Below, one piece after another: positions 36,401-48,400 of a stretch of 64,000 nucleotides of DNA. The notes under the pieces were generated by a model that did no database searches, was not told where the DNA came from, and saw only the letters and a list, made by a program, of their open reading frames with translations. Made by a program: the position numbers and the translations under genes. The DNA is from Theropithecus gelada (lineage: Eukaryota > Chordata > Mammalia > Primates > Cercopithecidae): the NCBI RefSeq assembly GCF_003255815.1, contig NC_037686.1, positions 54,967,888 through 55,031,887 of the forward strand. Direction: 5' to 3'. Within the stretch, counting starts at the first letter, position 1. Each line of letters opens with the position of its first letter.

Positions 36401-39400
36401 TCTTAAGTTTGAAATCAGGAAGCATCCGTCCTCCATCTTTATTCCTTTTCAAGATTGTTCGGCTATTCTGAGACTTTTTTGTTTCCATGTGAGTTTTAGC
36501 ATCAAGTTCTCAATTTCTGCAAAAAAAAAAGAAAGAAAGAAAAAAAAGAAAGCCAGCTGGAATTTTGATAGGAATTGCATTGAATCCGAAGATTAATTGT
36601 GGAATATTGCTATCCTGATATGGATCTTCTGATCTGTAAGCCTGGTCTGTCTTTCTGTTGATTTAGATCATCTTTAATTTCTTTGGATAGTGTTTTGTAG
36701 TTTTTACTGTGTAAGTTTTGCATGTTTTTGTTAAATGTATTCTTAAGTTTTTTTTGATGTGTTTGGAAATGAAACTTGTCTTCGTTTTAATTTTGGATTG
36801 TCATTGCTAATGTATAAAAATCTGACTGATTTTTGTGCATTGGTCCCATGTTCTGAAACTTTGAAAAACTCATTTGTTAGGTCTAATTGTTTTTTAGTGG
36901 ATTCCTGAGAGTTTCTTAGATATAACATCATGTCATCTGTGAATAGTAATAGTTTTGCTTGTTCTTTTCCAAACTGGATGTTTTTGGTTTCATGGTTTTT
37001 TATGAGGAATAAGCAGTCATTCAAATCATTGTTTCCCTCTATGAGAACATTGTTTTTCTCTGTCCGCTTTTAATATTTTTCTAAATTTTTGGTTTTTTGC
37101 AATTTGATTAATAGGTGCCTAAGTTTCTCTTCTCTTTATTTATCCTCCTTGATGTTCTCTGACCTTGGACCTGTACCTGTCCCATCTCTTGCCTCATTGG
37201 TTGTGGACTCCAATTCTGCATATGTTAGACCTTTGTTATTGTTCCACTTGTCCCTGTCAATTTTCTTTTCAGTCTTTTTTGTCTGTATTCTGCAGATTGA
37301 ATACTTTCCATTAATCTATCTTTGAGATTTCTGACCCTTTCCTCTCTCATCTCCATTCTGTGATTAGGCTATACAAGGCATGTTTTATTTCAGATGCTTG
37401 TATTTCAGTTCTAGAATTTCTATTAGCATTTTTTTACATTCCATAGTTTTTGCTAAGATATTAACTCCTTTCATTTATTGTATACATATATTCCTTTACT
37501 TCACATGGCATAGTTATACTAGCTATTATAAAATGTTAGTCTACTGATTTTACCATTATCTCCTGGTATCATCTAGGAGTTGGTCCCTGTTGATTGTTTT
37601 ATTTCTTGGAGTGGATCACATTTTACTGGTTTTTGTGTATCAAGTAATTTTTGACTGTGCGATGGATGATGTATGTGTTAGGCTATGAAGACTGGATTCT
37701 GTTCTTTCAGTAGGCACTTGTTCAATCTGTAAACTCTTAGGTGGCAGCTCAAATTTCTGTTTTGTTTGTTTGTTTTGTCCTTAGCTGGGCTGCTTGCAAT
37801 ATTGCCTGTGTGTGCATTGTTTGGGAGTTGGCCAGAGATTTGGGCAGGGAAACTTGGTTTTTTTAAAGTTGATTGCTGTTGGCATTTTTACTTTGTTTTG
37901 TTGTTGTTGTTTTAAAAGAACTCCTAGGCCGGGCGTGGTGGCTCAAGCCTGTAATCCCAGCACTTTGGGAGGCCGAGACGGGTGGATCACGAGGTCAGGA
38001 GATCGAGACCATCCTGGCTAACACGGTGAAACCCCATCTCTACTAAAAAATACAAAAAACTAGCCGGGTGAGGTGGCGGGCGCCTGTAGTCCCAGCTACT
38101 CGGGAGGCTGAGGCGGGAGAATGCCGTGAACCCGGGAGGCGGAGCTTGCAGTGAGTTGAGATCCCGCCACTGCACTCCAGCCTGGGCGACAGAGCGAGAC
38201 TCCGTCTCAAAAAAAAAAAAAAAAGAACTCCTAGATCTTAGAATTACTGGTTTATTAACTAGAAATAATTATAAGTATTTGAATTCCTGTTCCTTATTTT
38301 AACAATTCAATTAAAATGCACATTTAATTTTTTTATATTTCTCTTTATTATAGATCGAGCTGGGAGCATTAGTACCCTTGATTCTTTAGACTTTGCAAGA
38401 TATTCAGATGATGGTAACAGGGAAACAGATGAAAAAGTGGCAGGTGAGTAAAATTGTAAGGACAGATTTGGATTCTTTGACATTCCAGAAATAATGAAAT
38501 GGCTTGAGGAATTTTTTTTCCTTCTACAATTTGGTACGTGACTATAACATATACAGTTATTATACAAAGTTATGTTACTAATTACTAATTTACTGCAAGT
38601 TTGGGGGTTCTCCAACTTTTTCTTCTTCTGGTACTGAGTTTCTGGTTATGTATCCCTGTAATTTGATAAGTTATACTTGGAGCCTGCAGTTTACAACCAC
38701 ACAGTTGTAAAACTCATGTATGACAGGTCCAAGACAAAGCTGGACCTTAGCCTCATTCCTTTGATCCTCCACACCAGGGCTGATAGTCACATATGTGTAC
38801 CAACACAACTCTATTGATTATTAAAAATTGGTTTTGAGCCAGGCATGGTGGTTTGCACCTGTAATCCCAGCTATTTGTTATTTGGGAAGCTGAGGTAGGA
38901 GGATTGCTTTAGGCCAGGAATTTGAGACCAGCTTGGGCAACATAATGACACCTAATCTCTTAAATTAAAAAAAAAAAAAAGGTTGAAATACTTCTGTGCT
39001 TGTTGCTAAAACTTTGCCTTGAGTTCCCTGAGTGCTCCCCAGCTGTCACAGCATGTCTTCAGAAACTTCTGACTTTGCTATGATCCAGTAAAAGAGGGTT
39101 AATGACTGATACAGTGAGGGCTTCCAGGACGCTGCCCATCCCAGTAAGGACAACATCCTTTTTAATTGCTTGGTTGCTCATTTCAATCTTCCTCCCTGCC
39201 CATCCCCCCATCCTCTCTCCCATACCAGTCTTGCCTTCCAGGCACCACCACTGAATCTGTAGGAACTTCAGCGGATCAGTTTGTACCCTGTGTTCTGCCT
39301 ACACCAGATAAGCTCTGTTGGAATTTGCTAGGGGTCCACTTTGGAATTCACCCTGTAGCAGCCTTGGCTCCTTGGGTGTAAATATCTGCTACCTTTCTGG

Positions 39401-42400
39401 TGCCTCAAGTCTGTGTCTGTCTGCCATTGAAGTCATTCTTGAGTGCCTTGCAGGAATTGTAGTTTTCATAAGACTTAGGCTTTGAGAGAGATGGGGAAAG
39501 CAGACAGACATCAGTTGGGTATTTTGAGCTCCATCAAAATGGTAGGTACTTCTGGAACAAAAGGGATGCCGCATGGGACACACAGGGCCTGTGAAAGAAA
39601 TATGGGGTTGGGGAATACCTATAACGTGATTTCTCTCTTGACCAACTCTGTTGAATATTTCTTCCATTTACTGGGATGAGTTTTTTAAAATATACCAAAT
39701 GCTTAACCCTTGTGGTCATTATGAATAAAAATGAGTGCTGATTCTTATATAGCATTTGTTCCATTCTAAACACTGTTCTAAATTTATATTAACTCACTGA
39801 GTTATAGAATTGTTATCTTGTTCCTGTCCCCAGGATATTGAGGCTCTGAGAGAAATTATATAAGACTCAGTAGCAGAGCTAGGATTCAAATCTACATAGC
39901 CCAGGAACAGTCTACGATTGACTATTATTTGCTACCTCTTGGCATAAAAGATTAGGTTTGGTCTAATTAAAAATGTCATTCCAATAAATGATTTTCATTC
40001 CTTGCTCAAGACTAGAGATATTGAATATTTTAAAATATCAGACAGTGTTATATGAGTTAGAAAAAAAATGTAATTGTTTTTCTGAGAGAGGATTCAGCAA
40101 TATAAATAATAGCAGAATATCCATGTAATGGGGAAGTCACTAGAATAGTTTAATGTGGCTCTCCATGTCAAATCATGGTTGAGTTATGAGCATCATTTAT
40201 TAACAACTGTATCAAAATGGCAAATCACATTGGTAATATCTAAAAATTAACAGTTCAAATTTTAGGATGAATTTATCGTAATTATATCACTCATTAAATA
40301 GCACTTGTTATATGTATTAGCTATTTATATTATAAAATATATGGTATTTTAGTTTATTTAGAGACCATATGTAGTTTTGTATAGTTTTATTGTACAAATT
40401 GTTACATATTAAAAAATAATTCCTACCCAGAAGTTATCTATATAATTATGTTTTTTCCTTTAATTTCCTTATTAAAACTTATATTTTAGATTGGATAAAA
40501 TTAAAGAGGTTTATTATTATTTTCCTGATTTAGACATTTTAGTACTTCTAAGTAGGGGGAAGCTGACATAAATGCAAAATGTTTAGCTTAAATTTATGAT
40601 CATTAGGCTGGGCACTGTGGCTCACACCTGTAATCCCAGCACTTTGGGAGGCGGAGGCGGGTGGATCAGCTGAGATCAGGAGCTCGAGACCAGCCTGACC
40701 AACATGGTGAAACCCGTCTCTACTAAAAATACAAAAATTAGCCAGGCGTGGTAGCATGTGCCAGTAGTCCCAGCTACTCAGGAGGCTGAGACAGGAGAAT
40801 TGCTTGAATCCAGGAGGCGGAGGTTGCAGTGAGCCAAGATTACACTACTGCACTCCAGCCTGGGTGACAGAGTGAGACTCCGTCTCAAAAAAAAAAAAAA
40901 AAAAGGTAGATATGTATATATATATATATGATCATTAATTGTTTGGTATAATCTCTATGTCAATATAGGTAGAAGAGAAGAAGAAAGTAGAAGTTCCTCT
41001 GACCAAATTTCACTGTGTACATAACATTTTCTTTCACTGTGTAACTTTTTATTAGAAGGCAGAATAAAAAGGTTGATACTCTCTCTGACCTAAACGCTTT
41101 TTGAGAGACAGTGAGCAAAGGGCAGCGAACCTGGATAACCCCCAGATTTGCACAACTAGGATTGAAATGTATTAAATATGTGATAATTTTGGCCTTTTTT
41201 TTTTAATTTGAGACTATCATAAGACAGCAGACCTTACATTTTTAACCTATAGAATATACTATTTATCTTGTTTGAAGAAATAAAATAACTTTTTATTACT
41301 ATACTGTGCTCATATATAAATAAATGCTGTGATTCATGTTCAGTAGGAAAAGGAGGAAGAAGAGCGTATATAATCCCAAGAAAATATCTTTCAGTCTTTT
41401 AGTGCTCATGTACCATGGCTTGTTACTGAACCAAATGTGTGAGTGTGTGGATGAAACTTTTTTTAAAAGTTTCAATTAATCATAATTCCTATTCACAAAA
41501 AGATTGTGACTCTTTGCTTTTACTTGAAAAGCCTGTCAAAAGGCCAGTAATCGGGAAAAGATAATTGTCTTCTCATCTGCCACTGAATCGCATGTAAACC
41601 TCACTAACTCCTCATGGGTTGGAGTCTTGTGCCTGTAGCTCTCCCAGGCTACTCCTGCAAGCTGGTAGCTCTACAGTTCTGGGTCTCAGAAGTGGCCCTA
41701 CTCCCACAGCTCTTCTTGGCATTGCTCTGATGGAGATTCTGTGGCAACTGTGACCCTGCAGTAGGTTTGTGCCTGGGCCCCCAGGCTTCGCAATATGTTT
41801 TTTGAATTCTAGATGGAGGCTGCCATGGCCCCACAGCTCATACAGTCTACATGTCTACAGAGTCAACACCACAAGGAAGTTGCCAAAGCTTACTGCTTGT
41901 ACCCTCTGGAGCTGCACCACAAGCCTCACTTGGACCTGCTGGAGTCATAGATGGAGTGGCCAAGGAGTACTGCACCAGAATGCAGGGAGCAGAGTTTTGA
42001 GGTGGCTTTGAGCAGTAAAACCACAGAGGGCACCCTGGTCCTGCCTCCCAGAACTACTCTACCCGCCTAGAACTCTGGGACTGTCATAGGAGGGACAGCC
42101 TGAAAGAGCTCTGCGATGCCTTCAAGGTCTTTCTCCCATTGTCTTGATGTCTTACCTGGCTTCCTTCTACTCATATCCTTAGAAAATGGCCACTTACCAC
42201 ACCCTTAGTTTGTTCTCTGAACATACCTTTTCAATCTTTACATGGACAGGCTGCAAATTTTTCAAATCTTTCCACTATTTTAATTGTAAATCCATCTCCC
42301 AATGATTTAATTTTGAAGCTTCTATGACTTAAAGTGTTAGAATATCTCATTTCAAATCTACCCAAGTTGGCAGAAGCTCTGAAATAAGCTTCTGTAGGAT

Positions 42401-45400
42401 AACAGAATAAACTGTGTCTGTTACTATGATATGAGGGGGAAAGAAGAAGAATGAAGAGACATCTAAGAACAAACATCTGTATTCTTTTCCTATACCAATG
42501 CTGGGTAGAAGGAGCTTGTGGATAACACACTAATGAGTCTGTTTACCCACCTGGCAAATGAAGGGTCTCCTCTAACCCTTAATCAGGTGTTAATTTATGA
42601 GACAGATACTAGATTTGTTTTCAGCATCATTCTTACCACCTTTCTTGTAGATTTAAAAGTCTGGTTATTTTTTGACATCTGCACACATATTCCTTCAAAG
42701 AGGAAGGGATCTCTAAAGGAACAAATGTTTATTAAGTACCTACTGCATGTCAGGTACTATGCTAGGTGCTTTATATAAAATATTTTATTTAATCTTGTTA
42801 GGAATGCTGCAAAATAGGTCATTTTTAGGTTTATAGTTTCTATAAGCCTAGAAAACTAATGCTTATACCAAGGTTGAGAAATTTACCCAGTAGCTTACAT
42901 ATAGTAAGGGGCATGATCAGGATGTATCATATAGAGGTTTTATTCCAGAGCCCACAATAGATCTTTTAGTACCAGGCTGTAGCTCTGACCCATCTGTATA
43001 TTCATGTGGATAGAATATTCTTGTCTTTCTTATATGAAACTATTTCACAGAGCTAATTTCTTAGAAAAGAAGTAAAATTTTAAAAACTTTTTATTTTAGC
43101 TATTTTCCATTTCTCAATTTATTTTCTGTGTGAAGTATACATTTTTATATAAAATGATTTAAGTAGTAGCAGACATTGAACCAAAATGAGTTTAATACAG
43201 GTGATTTTTCATTTTAGGTAAAAGCCTTTCTCTATGTTATTAAACAAAACTACTGTACTTAGCACATATACAATGTACCTCTTCAATTTTCTAGTTTTCT
43301 TAAAGGTAACAAGAGACATCTGTGTTCTAAATATCAAGATAGCCATTATTTAACTTATTTTAGGCATTTCGAGCATCTGCTATGTCTTAGGTACTATGTG
43401 TTAGGTTTCTATGTAGACATACAAGATAGATAACGTTTCTGCTCTTCAGAAATTTGTCTGAAATATGTCTATATCTGTCATACAGATATAAGTTCAGTAC
43501 ATTGGAAATGGTAATAGAGACCTTGTTGATTTTAGAACCCCCCCTATATTCCTGTTTCAGGTTCACAAGATCTATCTTTTAGCATCAGAGTCCCTGACTT
43601 TATTTGTTCTCACATCTCTATTACTGAATTACTTCCCTAGTACACCTTAACTCTGTTTTGAGATCTGGAGAACTAGAACTATGCTTTCTGATTTGTAGGC
43701 AACGACACTCCTGAATGCTGGTAAGATCAGTTAATGTTTCAGACAGGTATTGGAATGTCCATTTGTACTCAGCAAGTATTTGCTGAGTGCCTTCTCTATA
43801 GTTCAAGCATTATGCTGCTCTAGGAACATCAGTCAACAGTACAGACATGAAGCCTTTAGGAAGCTTACATAATCTAGTAGACATTCTAAAATGGTCTTTA
43901 GATTTTTGCTCTGAGATCATCTGTCCCTGTCTCCTGGATTAGAAGTAGCCTTCTCATTTCTTAGGTAATGGCCTGGCAGCATCCATATCCAGCCTTATCA
44001 GGATTAAATAAGCCTATTTGGCTTCTAATTTGATGTTTCTCCCTAGGTACAGATAAATCTTTTCCTTCCTATTAGCAGTACATTTTTATTTTCTTGATTT
44101 AAACCATACCTAAATCTTACTTCATAATTTTGTTGGATTTAAAATAGGATAGGTGCTCCAACAAGGCTGTAAAGAAGATAAATAGCGTTTTGAAAATAGA
44201 TTTCTTGTTATTCGTCACCATGAAATTAAAATAGGCTCAGAGAGAAAAAAAGAATACATCATTGTGGTGGGTGGTTATATTTAATCTAAAAATACTAGTG
44301 ATTATATGTTCATTAAATTTTTGTGGGTTGGAGAAGGAGGGTTTTATCTTTACTTTAGATTAACATTTCCGAAAGTGTATTTCACGAGAATGTTCGTTTC
44401 ATAGGGGAAAAACAAAAGTGGGAAAAAAGAAACAGAATTTTGTGGTCATATAAGTTTAGAAAATCATGGTTTTCTGCATAATTTGTCAGGGTCTTTAGGG
44501 TTTTAGGTTATTGTAGTAATTTATATATTAAGTCATAAAGGTCTGAACTATGACAATTGCAGAGAGTTTAGATGAATGGTTATTTAGGGAGTTATTAAAG
44601 GTTGGAATCAGTGTGGCTTAGACATTTAATTGGTGTGAGAGTAAGGGCAAGGAATAAGTGAATAGTCATCTGCAGGTTTCCCATTTGGCCAACTGGGTAA
44701 ATAATGGTGCCATTATTGGAGAGACTGCAGGAGAACCAGGTTTGAAAGGAAGATGATGAGATCCATTTAGATAAGATTGAAGTAGTAATTTATGAGACAT
44801 TCAAGTGGGCATGCCCAGGAGATAACCGGGTAGGTCTTTGTCTTGTGAAAATATTTTTTAAATTTTGGAGTCTTCAGAGTACTTGTGAAACTTAAAACCA
44901 CAAGAGTGAAAGTCATTCCAGTGGAGTGTGTAAATTAAGAAAATGGCTAAGGATGATACATTGATAAACACCAACTTTGAGATGAGTGATAGAGGAACTC
45001 AAGCAGAAAGAACAATAATGGGAAGAATTTTATTTTAATGCTGTGGGAAAGAGGATGCTTTGTTCCCACCAAGTTGAATATAGAAAAACAAATATCTACA
45101 AACTATGGGGATTGCATCTTGCTTTCACTTATTTATTGCTAAGTCATGCCTAACAGTACTAAGTTTCTCAAGTCTATAATTGGCAGGAAGAATTTTCTAA
45201 ACCTAGTAGAGGTGATGATAGTACTGCCTTAGGACTTCTGTATTATTTTAGGGATGGGATTTTATTCTAACTCACATTCTTACAAAAACTGAAAAGAGAA
45301 TTTTTTCTTTTCCTACAACTGTTCTTGGATACTAAAATAAGTATTAAAAATGGGGAAGTGTTATTTCAAATCACCTTATAGTCAGGAAAAAATTCCAGAA

Positions 45401-48400
45401 CATTCTGACTTGAAAGAAGACAACTTTACATAGCAAAGTGGATGACTCAGACCTATTGATTGGAACTCATCAATAATGAACTAGAATGGGAATGAAAAAC
45501 TACTTCTTCAGACCAGTGTTATGGAAAAGATCTTTTAAAATACAGCAATATTTTGAATGTGAGCCAAAAAGAACTAAGTCTAGCAAGCATTTCAAGATAA
45601 TATTAGTGATGAATTGAGTTGGACAACAAAGTATTGATATTTCATTTCTACTTTGAAATTTCACATTTCACCTTTGGTGTCTCCACATAGTTGTACATCT
45701 CATAAGTCATGAAAGCGTAACCTTTAAGCACTCAAGTGCCTCTAATATACTACAGTATTATCCATTGCAGCTTGAGAAATAACTGTTTCAACTAATCTAG
45801 AGTTGCTTATACTGACTTTTAAGTGTTAACTGTTTTGGTAAGATTATGATATGTGATGTTAATATACATCTACATCTTTGCAGTTATTACTTTAGTTCTA
45901 GTAAAATCATATTCAGCAGAGTTGGACTAGTAGAATGAGCCTCTTGGTTGTTCATTCCTACAGCATTTTTAATAAACATACATATCCTCAAACATTTTTA
46001 GGAAGAATTACAATATTTTAAAAGTATTTGCAAGGTTGTTTGGCACAATGTCTCTCTTTACAGGATAATTAATTTTTAGCTTTAATGTTAATAAAGAAGA
46101 TACATTCATGTATCTGTATATATAACACTGCTATTAACCTTTCTTTTGAAACTTTCTCATGTAACTGCAATTACTTGATCATATTATGCCTTTATAGAAA
46201 TATGCTATAGATTCAAACATATGCCTTTGTCTTTTAAAGTCTATATTGTATATTAAGAAACATGCAGCAGAGTGAATTCATATTGATAAGTACTATCTTT
46301 TCAAAGCATTGGTAACTTCTAATGACATTTGGCAATATATATGTAGATGTGCATAAAAATATAAATTCTTGCCGTCTGACATGGGTTTTTCTGGCTTTCT
46401 GTGCCTTAATCATTCAGTGTTTTACTCTTGGTCACCTAAACTTTCACCAGTTGCATTTTGAGTTTTTTCCCAGTTGTGTTTTAACCAGTTTTTTTTTCTT
46501 TTTCTTTTTCTTTTTTTTCCATATTTCTATCATTCTGGCGTAGGGCACTTCTGATCTGCAATTGTTCTGTAATGTCTTAGAAAATTTTAAGTGATATCAA
46601 AAGCATGATATATGTATTTATTTTATTTAAGATACAGTTAGGTATTTTTAAATCAAAATCAATTGCCTAGAGTTTTAAAATGTTAAAAAAAAAAAAAAAA
46701 AAAAGTAAACCAACATGCTGTGTGTAAACCTATTCTGTACTTACCTTACACACTGAATGTGTCCAGTCTTACTTCAATGCAACTCTTAAGAGTTTCCGGA
46801 AGTGTAAATGTTAAGAAAAATGTTTAACTTTGTTGCACAGAAGTATTTGCAGATCAGCATTGCTGACTACCAAAAAACATATAGTAACATACAACGTCAT
46901 CTGATTTTTAGTGGTGCTTCCATGTTGCTGCAGTTAAATTCTGTGCATCAAAATAATTGGCCTTTGTGTACTAGATGTGATTCAATTACATCTTGTTTTT
47001 ATTGAAAATGTGCAAACTGAGTGAATCCTAATTTTTCCATATATTTTTATAGCCGTGGCTCTGATAACATCTCATTTGGCATCTTTTTTCTGTGTATTAG
47101 TCAGTTAGGAAAAAATTGCATCTTTAAGATGAAACCTTAAGTTCCAGTTTTTATGCAGAATGATTTAACTACTATAATTTCTTAATATTCATTTGTGGCA
47201 AAGATCACTTAATTTTCCCAGAGCTTTACTTCTTGGAAATATATTTTTTTCTCGTCTAACCTTGGCTTTTTCTTCAGCACAGTAATTACACATTTTAAGA
47301 AAAATCCCCAGTTGAGACACACATAGTTAAATCTCACTCGTGATGAAACATTTTAAAGAGCTTATTAAAATGTTTCTCAATATTCATATTTATGACATAA
47401 TCACTATGTGATAATAGGAGAAATTATGAGTTTCACTAGTACCTCTTAACATGAACAAATTTATTAGAAGAGTTATCAGAAACTTTGATATTCTACTTAG
47501 TCCTACTCAGTATCCTTAGAAAACTATACTTTTAGAAATGTACACATTCATTTGCTATAGAATTATCTTAATTAGAAATTAAAAGTGAAACTATTTCTTT
47601 CCTGTGGCTCTAAATGAAAAATAAAACCCTTTGGGTTTTGGGTTTTTATTACTTTTTTGATATGTGTTTGACATATCTATGTTTGTTTTTAGAAAACATA
47701 CTCTTGTTTGTAGAAAAATATATAGGCATCATGACATTTGTTAAATATTTAAACCATATTCCTTCAACATCCTAACAAAGGAATCTATTCACTAACGTTT
47801 CTGTATGTTGATTTATAACATTATTCTAGACAATGCATTTTAAATTAAGTTTTGTAAAAAAAAAAAAAAAATCCTAAGTTTTCTCTTTTTAAGAATATTT
47901 GCTTGGGCTTCATCTAATTTTTACCTTATCTCCTAAAATTATGTCACCTGAACACATCCATTACATTTCTTACCTAGACTGAATAAAGCAGAAGTACCCG
48001 GATTATTAATATTTTTATTTATTTAAACGAGAGTATGCCATAGATTTTATTTTTAAATAGAACTATTCCTTGTCAGACAGCTAGAACATTGGATAATAAC
48101 CCCCTGAATTCTACTAAAACTATGGAAAACATTCACCAGTTTGCTTGCAAATCAACTCTGCTGCATGCGTTCACAAGTTTCATAAAGATTGCATGCTTTC
48201 TGTTTTCAATACAAATTGTATTTTTTTTTCACACCCATCCTTGCTTTTTATTTTTTAATTTTTGTTTCCCTTTTCTTGGTTGGATGCCTTTGTGTGTTTA
48301 TTCCAAATCCCTGTCCAGTCCTGGAGTTTGAACTACGGAAAGCCAAGGAGACCATTCAGGCCCTCCGAGCCAACCTGACAAAGGCCGCAGGTGGTGTACA

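Larger units (their letters stand above)
14563..38353 (+). other. RELCH: RELCH intron 1 (23.8 kb)
   Basis: The donor gtaagt and acceptor tttattatag join phase 1 to phase 1. The first 2.1 kb (to about 16700) is single-copy-looking apart from a (TTTA)n run. The remainder is dominated by nested LINE-1 and Alu copies listed separately. No internal coding exon is found. Confidence 0.9.
38444..48318 (+). other. RELCH: RELCH intron 2 (9.9 kb)
   Basis: gtgagt donor and cctgtccag acceptor, phase 1. Apart from the repeats listed, 42190-48318 is mostly unassigned AT-rich sequence without a coding frame of note. Confidence 0.85.
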
